This document shows positions 8,045 to 16,975 of a DNA stretch of 64,000 nt, piece by piece. The stretch spans positions 102,525 through 166,524 of the forward strand of contig NZ_JADYUI010000005.1 of the NCBI RefSeq assembly GCF_021531695.1, given 5' to 3'. How positions within the stretch are numbered: position 1 is the stretch's first letter; the number at the start of each line of letters is the position of its first letter. The stretch comes from Roseburia hominis. GTDB lineage: Bacteria; Bacillota; Clostridia; Lachnospirales; Lachnospiraceae. A model generated the notes under the pieces. That model searched no databases, was not told the DNA's origin, and saw only the letters and a program-made list of their open reading frames with translations. A program made the position numbers and the translations under genes.

Positions 8045-9379
8045 ATGAAAACAGATGTATTAATTATAGGAAGCGGATGTTCCGGTCTTTACTGTGCATT
8101 ACAGCTTCCTGCTGATAAAAAAATAACAATTATAACAAAATCCGATTTAGAGAGCAGCGATTCCTTTTTAGCGCAGGGCGGAATGTGCATGTTAAAAGAG
8201 GATGCAGATTATGACAGCTATTTTGAAGATACGTTAAAAGCCGGTCATTACGAAAATGATAAAAAATCAGTAGATATCATGATTCGTTCTTCCAAAGATG
8301 TCGTAAAAGATTTACTTAACTATGGAGTAGATTTTCAAAGAGACGAAAATGGCGAACTTGCATATACCAGAGAAGGGGCACATTCCACAAAGCGTATTTT
8401 ATTCCATGAAGACATTACCGGAAAAGAAATTACAAGCCATATTTTGGCACAGGCAAAAAAATGCCCAAATATCACACTAATCGAACATACCACTATGTTA
8501 GATATTGTCTGCAAAGAAAATGTATGCTATGGTGCCGTGATCCGAAAGGAAGATGGGACATTAGATACAGTAGAAGCCGATTTTACGGTATTCGCAACCG
8601 GCGGAGTCGGTGGACTATATCGTCATTCCACAAACTTCAGACACTTAACAGGGGATGCACTTGCTATTTCCATGCATCATCATATTAAACTAAAAGATAT
8701 CGACTACGTGCAGATTCATCCGACCACCTTTTATTCCGAGAAACCGGAAGATCGTAGTTTTTTGATTTCAGAATCGGTAAGGGGCGAGGGTGCAAAACTA
8801 TATGATAAGAATATGAAGCGTTTCGTCAACGAATTATTGCCGCGTGATCTTTTAACAGAAGCAATTTTTGCCCAGATGGAGAAAGACGGAACCGATTTTG
8901 TATGGGAAGACTTGCGTCCTATCCCAATCGACGAATTGAAATCTCATTTTCCAAATATTGTAAAGCATTGCGAGGAAATGGGTTATGATGTCACCAAAGA
9001 GTGTATCCCGGTTGTTCCTGCACAACATTACTTTATGGGTGGAATTAAGGTTAACCACAAAAGCCGTACCTCGATGAAACAGCTTTATGCAGTTGGTGAA
9101 ACCGCCTGCAACGGAGTACATGGCAGAAACCGTCTTGCCAGCAACTCCCTGCTTGAAAGCCTTGTATTTGCCAAACGTGCAGCAAAGGATATCATATTAA
9201 ATTACCCATTGGTAAAAAAAGACCCACAAATATTTGAAACCATTAATCTCAATGATTATACCAATCCGGAATTATTAGCAGAATCCTATAAAAAACAAGT
9301 CTTAAAAAAGATGAAAAAGCAACGGGAAAAAACCAGACTGCATGACGAAGCCGGTAAAAAGCACAAAAAACAGAAATAA
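8045..9379 (+). CDS. nadB: L-aspartate oxidase NadB (short form)
   Basis: FAD enzyme oxidising L-aspartate to iminoaspartate for NadA; anaerobes use fumarate as acceptor. The FAD Rossmann motif IIGSGCSGLYCA is at residues 6-17, then AQGGM at about 44 and the active-site region HPTTFY and SESVRGEGAKLYD at about 227-250. The protein is 444 residues, shorter than the roughly 530 of E. coli NadB, lacking most of the C-terminal helical domain and ending in a Lys-rich tail. Short forms are common in clostridia. The ATG follows nadA by four bases with little Shine-Dalgarno, suggesting coupling. Confidence 0.93.
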   Translation: MKTDVLIIGSGCSGLYCALQLPADKKITIITKSDLESSDSFLAQGGMCMLKEDADYDSYFEDTLKAGHYENDKKSVDIMIRSSKDVVKDLLNYGVDFQRDENGELAYTREGAHSTKRILFHEDITGKEITSHILAQAKKCPNITLIEHTTMLDIVCKENVCYGAVIRKEDGTLDTVEADFTVFATGGVGGLYRHSTNFRHLTGDALAISMHHHIKLKDIDYVQIHPTTFYSEKPEDRSFLISESVRGEGAKLYDKNMKRFVNELLPRDLLTEAIFAQMEKDGTDFVWEDLRPIPIDELKSHFPNIVKHCEEMGYDVTKECIPVVPAQHYFMGGIKVNHKSRTSMKQLYAVGETACNGVHGRNRLASNSLLESLVFAKRAAKDIILNYPLVKKDPQIFETINLNDYTNPELLAESYKKQVLKKMKKQREKTRLHDEAGKKHKKQK

Positions 9380-9395
9380 AAGAAAGAGGTAAGAT

Positions 9396-10250
9396 ATGTA
9401 CGATCAGGTAACTTTAAAATTAAATGTAGATCCACTTATTTTAAGTGCATTACAAGAAGATATCACAAGTGAAGATGTTTCAACAAACAGTGTGATGCCG
9501 GAACCAAAAGACGGCGAAGTAGATTTAATTTGTAAGGAAGATGGGATTATCTGTGGACTTCAGGTATTCGAACGTACTTTTACATTATTAGATGATAAAA
9601 CAAGAGTAGAATTTTTTGTACAAGATGGCGATGAGGTTAAAAAAGGACAGCTCATGGCAAAAGTATATGGTGATATCCGTGTATTACTTTGCGGCGAACG
9701 TACTGCACTTAACTATTTACAGAGAATGAGTGGAATTGCAACCTATACCCATTCCGTCGCCGTATTATTAGAGGGAAGCAAGACAAAACTTTTAGATACC
9801 AGAAAAACTACCCCGAATAACCGCATTTTTGAAAAATATGCCGTTCGTATCGGTGGCGGCAACAATCATCGTTATAATTTATCTGATGGCGTATTATTAA
9901 AGGATAACCATATCGGAGCTGCCGGAAGCGTGACAAAAGCAGTTACAATGGCAAAAGAATATGCACCATTTGTCCGCAAAATCGAAGTAGAAGTTGAAAC
10001 GCTCGATATGGTAAAAGAAGCAGTTGCTGCAGGTGCAGATATTATCATGCTTGACAATATGGAACACGAAGAAATGAAAAAAGCAATGGAAATCATAGAT
10101 GGAAAGGCAGAAGTTGAAGTTTCCGGAAATGTAACAAAAGAAAATATTGCCCGTCTTACGGATCTTGGCGTTGATTATATTTCCAGTGGAGCTCTTACAC
10201 ATTCTGCACCGATTATGGATATTTCATTAAAAAATCTGCATGCAATATAA
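9396..10250 (+). CDS. nadC: nicotinate-nucleotide pyrophosphorylase (carboxylating) NadC
   Basis: NadC converts quinolinate and PRPP to nicotinate mononucleotide, the third step of de novo NAD synthesis. Conserved stretches include ERTALNYLQRMSGIAT (about residues 103-118), DTRKTTPNNR and GGGNNHRYNLSDGVLLKDNH (about 150-170), and the phosphate-binding region VEVSGNVTKENI. The 284-residue length matches the family. The ATG has GAAAGAGG upstream and lies 16 bases after nadB. Confidence 0.95.
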   Translation: MYDQVTLKLNVDPLILSALQEDITSEDVSTNSVMPEPKDGEVDLICKEDGIICGLQVFERTFTLLDDKTRVEFFVQDGDEVKKGQLMAKVYGDIRVLLCGERTALNYLQRMSGIATYTHSVAVLLEGSKTKLLDTRKTTPNNRIFEKYAVRIGGGNNHRYNLSDGVLLKDNHIGAAGSVTKAVTMAKEYAPFVRKIEVEVETLDMVKEAVAAGADIIMLDNMEHEEMKKAMEIIDGKAEVEVSGNVTKENIARLTDLGVDYISSGALTHSAPIMDISLKNLHAI

Positions 10251-10292
10251 TAATCTACGAACGTTACATTAGTTAGAAAAGGAGTTTTTGAC

Positions 10293-10838
10293 ATGGATGG
10301 AGCAGACAGAAGAAACGAGATTCTTCGAATCTTAGAAGAAAATGACAAACCTGTTTCCGGTCTTGCATTATCAAAAGAATTAAATGTCAGCAGACAGGTC
10401 ATTGTTCAGGACATGGCGTTGCTCCGGGCAAATGGACATTCCATCTATTCTACCAATCGTGGATATTTGATAGAGAAAAAAAATGAAGCTGTCCGTGTTT
10501 TAAAAACAATTCATTCCGATGAAGATACTAAGGATGAATTAACAGCAATCGTAGATATGGGCGGACAAGTAAAGGATGTTTTTGTATACCATAAGGTCTA
10601 TGGTGTGGTAAAAGCAGACATGAACATCAAATCCAGAATGGACATCAAAGAATATATGGACGATATCGCATCCGGGAAATCATCTTTATTAAAAAATGTC
10701 ACATCCGGATATCATTATCATACAATTGTGGCAGAAAATGAAGAAATTTTAGATATGATTCAGGAAAAATTACAGGAACTTGGGTTTTTAGCAAAATTGC
10801 AGGATTATGAACCTGTAAATTTCTGGGAAGAAAAATAA
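10293..10838 (+). CDS. niaR: NAD biosynthesis transcriptional repressor NiaR
   Basis: NiaR (YrxA / TM1602 family) represses NAD synthesis genes with nicotinic acid as co-repressor in Bacillus and Thermotoga. The N-terminal HTH is residues 5-60 (LALSKELNVSRQVIVQDMALLRANG) and the 3H ligand/metal domain follows at 75-175 with conserved His in VYHKVYG and GYHYHTIV. The length of 181 is typical. It closes the nad operon 42 bases after nadC with its own ribosome site (AAAGGAG). It probably autoregulates through the palindromes before nadA. A good terminator follows. Confidence 0.92.
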   Translation: MDGADRRNEILRILEENDKPVSGLALSKELNVSRQVIVQDMALLRANGHSIYSTNRGYLIEKKNEAVRVLKTIHSDEDTKDELTAIVDMGGQVKDVFVYHKVYGVVKADMNIKSRMDIKEYMDDIASGKSSLLKNVTSGYHYHTIVAENEEILDMIQEKLQELGFLAKLQDYEPVNFWEEK

Positions 10839-10849
10839 TAATTTACAAA

Positions 10850-10889
10850 AAGGTCAAAGTGATAAAAAGAACTACACTTTGACTTTTTT
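10850..10889 (+). terminator. intrinsic terminator of nad operon
   Basis: GTCAAAGTG (10853-10861) pairs with CACTTTGAC (10875-10883), followed by six T. Confidence 0.9.
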
Positions 10890-10967
10890 GTATAGAAAAA
10901 ATGGGTAGGAAAATAATTTTGAAAATGTTAATATGTAGTATATCTTGTATAAAAAGGAGACGAGGTC

Positions 10968-13454
10968 GTGGGAAAAACCAAAGAAGAAAAACAAGACGAA
11001 ACGTTTATGGTAAAAGTCGCCACTTTTATCGTTGATCGAAGAAATTTATTTTTTCTATTATTCATTTTAATGATTCTTTTTTCTATTGTTTCTATGAACT
11101 GGGTCAAAGTAGAAAATGAATTATCTGCTTATCTGCCGGAAACAACAGAGACCAGACAGGGACTGGATTTGATGGAAAAAGAATTTGTCACCTATGGTAC
11201 AGCCAAAATCATGGTTTCCAACATTTCGTATGATGATGCAGAAAAAATCGAACAAAAAATCAAAAATACAAAAGATGTATCCATGGTAATGTTTGATCAT
11301 ACAGAAGATCATTTTAATAATTTTTCTGCATTATATGATATTACATTTGCATATAAGGAAACAGACGACAGATGTCTGGATGCCTTAGAGACCGTAAAAA
11401 AAGAACTGGCAGACTATGACATTTTTGTATCAACCAGTATGGGAGATGCCCAGGCAGACCAGATTGCAAGTGAAATGCAGGTTGTCGGCGTATTAGTTGC
11501 CATTGTCGTTGTTTCCGTATTGATTTTTACCTCTCAAACATATGCGGAGGTTCCTGTACTACTACTCACCTTCGTAGCGAGTGCCATTATCACAATGGGA
11601 ACAAACTTTATAATGGGAACGATTTCCTTCGTATCAAACTCTGTTACTGTTGTACTTCAGTTAGCATTATCCATTGACTACGCCGTTATTTTCTGTAACC
11701 GCTATAAAGAAGAACACAAAACATTAGATATCAGAGAGGCAGATATTATTGCACTTAGTAAAGCAATCCCGGAAATTTCATCCAGTTCACTTACGACTGT
11801 CGGAGGCTTGATTGCCATGATGTTCATGCAGTATGGAATCGGACGAGATATGGCGATTTGTTTAATTAAAGCAATTTTCTTTAGTTTAATGTCAGTATTT
11901 CTCTTGATGCCGGGACTTATCATGCTATTTGGTAAGTTGATGGATAAAACCAAGCATAAGAGCTTTATTCCAAAAATCCCATGGGTTGGAAAATTCGCAT
12001 ATAAGACCAGATTTATTATGCCTCCGGTCTTTGTTGCAATGATCGTGGTAGCTTATATTATTTCAAATAAATGTCCATTCGTATATGGATATAGCACAAT
12101 TGAGACACCGATTCAAAACGAGACACAGCTTGCGGACGAGATGATTACCGAGAGCTTTGGTGATTCCAATATGGTCGCATTGATTGTTCCAAACGGAAGC
12201 TATGACAAGGAAAAGAAGTTACTTGCTGATTTAGATGCCCGTGAAGAAGTAGATTATACAATGGGACTTGCAAATACAGAAGCAATGGATGGCTATATGC
12301 TAACAGACAAGCTCTCAGCACGCGACTTTTCCGAATTGCTGGATCTGGATTATGAAGTAGCACAGCTCTTATATACCGCATATGCCGTCAATGATGAAAA
12401 TTATGCAAAAATCGTAAACGGAATTTCATCGTATAAAGTTCCACTGATTGATATGATCATGTTCCTGTATGACGAAGTGGAAGAAGGCTATGTCACATTA
12501 GATGACGAATTGATGGATACCTTAACCGATGCACATGAACAGATGCAGATTGCCAAGGATCAGCTTCAAGGCGAAAATTACAGCCGTATGCTGGTTTATC
12601 TGAACTTGCCGCAGGAGGGCGAAGAAACCTTTAACTTTCTTGATGAAATGCATACCATGGCAGACAAATATTATGATGATGCAAAAGTTCTGGTAGTAGG
12701 TGAATCAACCAGTCAATATGATCTGGAAAAGACATTTGAAGTTGATAATAAAGTAGTAAATGTCGTTTCCATTATCGCAGTCTTAGCCGTACTCTTGTTT
12801 ACTTTCCAGTCAGCAGGTATGCCGGTGTTATTAATTATGGTAATTCAGGGTGCTATCTGGATGAACTTTGCATTTCCGGCAATTCAGAAAAACAATGTCT
12901 TTTTCATGAGTTATCTGATTGTAAGTTCTATTCAGATGGGTGCAAATATTGACTATGCCATTGTTATTTCCGGTCGTTTTATGGAGTTAAAAGAAAAAAT
13001 GTCCAAAAAAGACGCGATTATTGATACAATGAACTTCGCTTTCCCAACAATTATCACATCCGGTTCCATGATGGCATTAGCCGGTATTTTGATTGGAAGA
13101 ATGTCTTCGGATGCCGCTATTTGTGGTATCGGAGACTGCTTAGGGCGAGGAACCATTATTTCTATTATTATTGTTATGTTTATTTTGCCACAGATTCTTC
13201 TTTTGGGAGAAAAAGTGATTGATAAAACATCCTTTACGGTATCTATGCCTATCAAAACGGCGAGTACATCCGGTCTGATTCGCGTCGATGGCAGGGTACA
13301 GGGACAAATTGACGGTTTTGTTATCGGAGAAGTTCATGGTATTATTCGTGGTGATGCCAATCTCTCTCTTCGAACCGGAAAAATAGAACCAATATCTGAA
13401 ACAGAAACAAAAGCCATTGAAGAAGTGGAGGCGGAGTTAAATGAAGACAAATAA
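10968..13454 (+). CDS. MMPL/RND-type membrane transporter with bactofilin-like tail
   Basis: This 828-residue protein has the two-half RND/MMPL plan. TM1 is at about 27-47, then an extracytoplasmic domain and a TM bundle at about 170-320 (LALSIDYAVIFCNRYKEE). A second extracytoplasmic domain (about 370-590) and a second bundle at about 590-755 (QMGANIDYAIVISGRF) follow. The start is GTG at 10968 with AAAAGGAG upstream. After the last TM, residues about 765-805 form short beta-helix-like repeats (IRVDGRVQGQIDG, GEVHGIIRGDANL) resembling bactofilins, then an acidic end. The stop overlaps the next gene by 14 bases, implying coupled partners. Substrate unknown. Confidence 0.85.
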   Translation: MGKTKEEKQDETFMVKVATFIVDRRNLFFLLFILMILFSIVSMNWVKVENELSAYLPETTETRQGLDLMEKEFVTYGTAKIMVSNISYDDAEKIEQKIKNTKDVSMVMFDHTEDHFNNFSALYDITFAYKETDDRCLDALETVKKELADYDIFVSTSMGDAQADQIASEMQVVGVLVAIVVVSVLIFTSQTYAEVPVLLLTFVASAIITMGTNFIMGTISFVSNSVTVVLQLALSIDYAVIFCNRYKEEHKTLDIREADIIALSKAIPEISSSSLTTVGGLIAMMFMQYGIGRDMAICLIKAIFFSLMSVFLLMPGLIMLFGKLMDKTKHKSFIPKIPWVGKFAYKTRFIMPPVFVAMIVVAYIISNKCPFVYGYSTIETPIQNETQLADEMITESFGDSNMVALIVPNGSYDKEKKLLADLDAREEVDYTMGLANTEAMDGYMLTDKLSARDFSELLDLDYEVAQLLYTAYAVNDENYAKIVNGISSYKVPLIDMIMFLYDEVEEGYVTLDDELMDTLTDAHEQMQIAKDQLQGENYSRMLVYLNLPQEGEETFNFLDEMHTMADKYYDDAKVLVVGESTSQYDLEKTFEVDNKVVNVVSIIAVLAVLLFTFQSAGMPVLLIMVIQGAIWMNFAFPAIQKNNVFFMSYLIVSSIQMGANIDYAIVISGRFMELKEKMSKKDAIIDTMNFAFPTIITSGSMMALAGILIGRMSSDAAICGIGDCLGRGTIISIIIVMFILPQILLLGEKVIDKTSFTVSMPIKTASTSGLIRVDGRVQGQIDGFVIGEVHGIIRGDANLSLRTGKIEPISETETKAIEEVEAELNEDK

Positions 13455-16400
13455 ATCTTTTGTAAAAAAGACAACGGCGATACTTTTAACAGCATGTGTC
13501 ATAAACAGTCTTTTCCCGAATCACCTACTGTTGGCAGCGACAGGAGACACTTTAACTGCCACAGAACAATCAGAAACAAATGAAAACACTTCTGAAACAC
13601 AGATGCAACCGGCTACTGAAGTCGTTACCATAAATTCAAAAGACGATTTTCTTGCTTTCGCCAAAAATTGCAACACGGATTCCTGGTCTGTCGGAAAAGT
13701 GATAGATTTACAGACAGACATTAGTTTAAGCGGAATGGATTTTTCTCAAATTCCAATTTTTTCCGGAACTTTTAATGGAAACGGATATACAATATCCGGT
13801 TTTGAATACGAAGAGGATGGTTATGTAACCGGATTGTTCCGTTATCTTGCAATAGGTAGTGAAATCAACAATTTGACAGTTCAGGGCGTAATTGACTCAA
13901 AAAACAGTAAAGAATGTGTCGGCAGTATCTGCGGTTCCAATGCCGGAACTATCAATAACTGCATTTTTGAAGGCAGTGTCAACGGCAAAAATAAAACCGG
14001 AGGCATCGTTGGTATCAATGAAGCAACCGGAACAATCCGCAACTGCATTATGCGCGGACAGGTGAGCGGTTATTATTATACCGGAGGCATTGCAGGACAG
14101 AATTTCGGAAGTCTGGAAGGATGTAAAAACAGTGCGAATATCAACGCAGACAATGCATGGGTAGTAGAAGACGATGGAATGGACTGGTTAAAAGAAATCA
14201 GTGAAAATGACAATAAAAGATTACAAAGCGGTGTAGATACCGGAGGAATCGTTGGCTATTCTGTCGGTATTGTCATAAATTGTGAAAATTCCGGCATCGT
14301 TGGCTACGAACATACCGGATATAATATCGGAGGAATCGCAGGACGTCAGTCCGGTATGCTTTCTAACTGTATCAACAAAGGAACTGTTTATGGGCGAAAA
14401 GATATTGGCGGCATTGTCGGACAGATGGAACCCTATCTTAGCCTTAATCAAACTGCTTCTTTAGAGGATGCGGTACAGGGACTGCATGATAAGATAGATA
14501 ATACTTTAACAGATATGAATAACACAAAGAATGCCTTCAATGCAGATTGTACTACATTACAGGGATATGCAGACAACGCATTATCCAAAAGCCAGGTAAT
14601 CAGCACACAGATGACTGATTTTGCAAACAAAAACGTTGCATCTCTGGCACAGGTAGCAGGACGAATTGAATATGTAGCAGATCGTTTTCCAAATATCGTT
14701 ACACAGATTAATGCAGCAACTTCTGCAATGTCAGCTGTACAAAATGATATCCAGAATATGGGACAATCGGCACAGGATGCACTTGCAAACATCGGTCAGG
14801 CAGCAGCTGGATCTCCCTTGCCGGATATCAATGGTCAGCTAAATGATGCCAAAGATTTTAGTGCAAATATTTCACAGGCAGACGATGCACTTGACAATTC
14901 TGATGCAATCATGAATGATATTCAAAATATGTTAACGGATCCGGATCAGGAACAGCATGATTCGCAGGAAGATACTTTAGTTCAGGGAGAAGAAAACTCT
15001 TCTGAAATCTCGAATGAAGAATTACAAAATAAAATATCTGAATTACAGACGCAGGTAGAAATTGCACAGGATAATGCATCTTCTATGCTTGGAACTACAT
15101 CATCCATACAACAGAACATGGTAACTGCCGGACAAAATGTGGATTTCGGTCCACTCAGTAATGATACACAGACAATGACAAACGCATTATCTGAAGCAGG
15201 TTCCCAGTTAAAGGCAATTACTGATTATCTAAATGCACAACAGGATATCACATTTTATCAGATGGACACAGCCTTTCAGGGAAATGTAAATGGACTATAT
15301 TCTGACCTGCAGGGGATTTCAAGCAGTATGACTACGCTCCGCGCAAATATGTCAGATAATTCTGACAAATTAACGCAGGATTTCCGAGAAGTCAATGACC
15401 AGTTAAACACTGTATTTATGCTGTTTTTAGAGCGTATGGACGAAATAAAGAGTCCTACACTGAATAATGTTTATCAGGATATTTCAGAGGAAGATATTGA
15501 AAGCACTACGCAGGGAAAAGTAGCCGGCTGTACCAACCGTGGAAAAGTAGAAGGCGACATCAATGTTGGCGGTGTCTCCGGTTCTATGGCATTAGACGAA
15601 GAGGATCCGGAAGAAAATGCAGCAGGCAGCACAGAAAAATCGTTGGGCAACCGTTACCTTACAAAATGTATTCTTACAGATTGTAAAAATTATGGAACCA
15701 TTACAGCCAAAAAGGATGGTGCAGGTTGCATCAATGGATATATGTATCTTGGTATTATCAATCGTTGTGAAGCATATGGCAGTGCAAAGAGTACAGAAGG
15801 CGACTATGTAGGTGGTATCAGCGGTGAGGCGACCGCAGGAATCAGACAGTGCTTTTCCTTATGCAGTCTTTCCGGCAATGCCTACGTCGGTGGAATCGCC
15901 GGATATGCTACCAATCTGCGCGACAGCTATGCCATGTCTGATGTTTCCTGTGAATCTGGCAGAGGTGGTGCTATCGCAGGACAAGTCGGAACGGAAGAAG
16001 ACGATTACGTTATGGCAGATCATATCATCGGAAATTATTACGTTTGTGATGATTTGGCGGGCATTGACAATATCAGCTACACCGGTATCGCAGAACCAAT
16101 TACATATGATACACTGCTTACCGTGGCAAATCTTCCGTTAGATTACAGGCATTTAACCGTATATTATATGGTAGATGGAAAATGCATCGACTCAGAAGAG
16201 GTTCCATATGGAGAAAGCCTTTCCAAACTTAACATGCCACAGGTTCCAAAACGAGATGGTTATAATGGCTCATGGCAGGATGTTGGAAATGAATCCATGC
16301 ACGGAAATGTAGTACTGGAAGCTGAATATACAGATGAAATTACGGTTTTGGCAAGCCGTGAAACAAGTATAAGTGGAAATAAGAACGGCATAAACAAACC

Positions 16401-16827
16401 ATGTGCCTATATTGACGGAAAATTCACAAAAGAATCTGTCCTTCATGCGCAAAAAGCAGAAGAAAAGTACCCTGATAATATAAAAAAGGATACCGCATCC
16501 ATTTATGATATTTCCATGGAAAATATCAAAATAGATACAGACAATCCACCTGTGCTTCGCTTATTAAATACTGCCGGTGAAAAAGCCTGTGTATTTAAAC
16601 AAGTTGACGGAAAATGGGAAGAACTTGATACGGCACAAAAAGGCGGATATTTACAAATAGCATCGGACGATGTAGAAGGAACCTACTGTATCGCAGAAAA
16701 ATCAAGCGAAATAGGAACTATTCTTATAGCAGCCGGTATCATTCTGATTATTGTCAGTCTTATTATTCTTCGTCGCAAAAAACAAAAAACAAAAACCGAA
16801 AAAAACTCTGGACAAACACAAAAATAG
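13441..16827 (+). CDS. large GLUG-repeat surface protein with coiled-coil middle
   Basis: This 1128-residue exported protein has a signal peptide at about 1-32. GLUG-type repeats (GGIVG, GGIAG, GGVSG cores) occupy about 130-340 and 700-880. Between them, 345-690 is a Gln/Asn/Ala-rich predicted coiled-coil or helical region. An InlB-like repeat (VPYGESLSKLNMPQVPKRDGY) lies near 920-950. It ends in one TM (ILIAAGIILIIVSLIIL) and a basic tail, with no LPxTG. It overlaps the MMPL gene by 14 bases and is probably made with it and anchored beside it. Function unknown; adhesion or a periplasmic-like scaffold for the transporter is inference. Confidence 0.8.
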   Translation: MKTNKSFVKKTTAILLTACVINSLFPNHLLLAATGDTLTATEQSETNENTSETQMQPATEVVTINSKDDFLAFAKNCNTDSWSVGKVIDLQTDISLSGMDFSQIPIFSGTFNGNGYTISGFEYEEDGYVTGLFRYLAIGSEINNLTVQGVIDSKNSKECVGSICGSNAGTINNCIFEGSVNGKNKTGGIVGINEATGTIRNCIMRGQVSGYYYTGGIAGQNFGSLEGCKNSANINADNAWVVEDDGMDWLKEISENDNKRLQSGVDTGGIVGYSVGIVINCENSGIVGYEHTGYNIGGIAGRQSGMLSNCINKGTVYGRKDIGGIVGQMEPYLSLNQTASLEDAVQGLHDKIDNTLTDMNNTKNAFNADCTTLQGYADNALSKSQVISTQMTDFANKNVASLAQVAGRIEYVADRFPNIVTQINAATSAMSAVQNDIQNMGQSAQDALANIGQAAAGSPLPDINGQLNDAKDFSANISQADDALDNSDAIMNDIQNMLTDPDQEQHDSQEDTLVQGEENSSEISNEELQNKISELQTQVEIAQDNASSMLGTTSSIQQNMVTAGQNVDFGPLSNDTQTMTNALSEAGSQLKAITDYLNAQQDITFYQMDTAFQGNVNGLYSDLQGISSSMTTLRANMSDNSDKLTQDFREVNDQLNTVFMLFLERMDEIKSPTLNNVYQDISEEDIESTTQGKVAGCTNRGKVEGDINVGGVSGSMALDEEDPEENAAGSTEKSLGNRYLTKCILTDCKNYGTITAKKDGAGCINGYMYLGIINRCEAYGSAKSTEGDYVGGISGEATAGIRQCFSLCSLSGNAYVGGIAGYATNLRDSYAMSDVSCESGRGGAIAGQVGTEEDDYVMADHIIGNYYVCDDLAGIDNISYTGIAEPITYDTLLTVANLPLDYRHLTVYYMVDGKCIDSEEVPYGESLSKLNMPQVPKRDGYNGSWQDVGNESMHGNVVLEAEYTDEITVLASRETSISGNKNGINKPCAYIDGKFTKESVLHAQKAEEKYPDNIKKDTASIYDISMENIKIDTDNPPVLRLLNTAGEKACVFKQVDGKWEELDTAQKGGYLQIASDDVEGTYCIAEKSSEIGTILIAAGIILIIVSLIILRRKKQKTKTEKNSGQTQK

Positions 16828-16837
16828 ATGCTATAGT
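16809..16837 (+). promoter_or_regulatory. promoter of pts operon
   Basis: -35 TGGACA (16809-16814), 17-base spacer, -10 TATAGT (16832-16837). The -35 lies in the last codons of the preceding gene and transcription would begin just before the RAT. Confidence 0.65.
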
Positions 16838-16850
16838 ATTTACATAGTAT

Positions 16851-16883
16851 ATAGTATGTTACTGGTTGGCAGGCATTAACTAT
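16851..16883 (+). promoter_or_regulatory. RAT (ribonucleic antiterminator) site for PRD antiterminator
   Basis: The stretch TATGTTACTGGTTGGCAGGC (16855-16874) matches the conserved LicT/GlcT/SacY-type RAT layout TGTTACTG...GCAGGCA. It overlaps the left arm of the terminator at 16872-16924, so binding of the antiterminator would prevent terminator formation. The cognate protein is encoded at 19142. Confidence 0.8.
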
Positions 16884-16924
16884 ACATAAATAATCGGTAT
16901 TTATGTATGTTAATGCCTTTTTTT
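16872..16924 (+). terminator. leader terminator controlled by RAT
   Basis: GGCATTAAC (16872-16880) pairs with GTTAATGCC (16909-16917). The inner stem ATACATAAATA pairs with TATTTATGTAT, and seven T follow. It lies between the promoter and ptsG. Confidence 0.9.
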
Positions 16925-16975
16925 AATCAAAGAGACCTAAAATGCATAAGATACCGGGAAAGAGAGAGTATAGAA

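Noticed and set aside
16907..16975. Extended N-terminus for PtsG
   Set aside because: The reading begins in the right arm of the leader terminator; the family start MKDKIFGVLQRV is at 16976.
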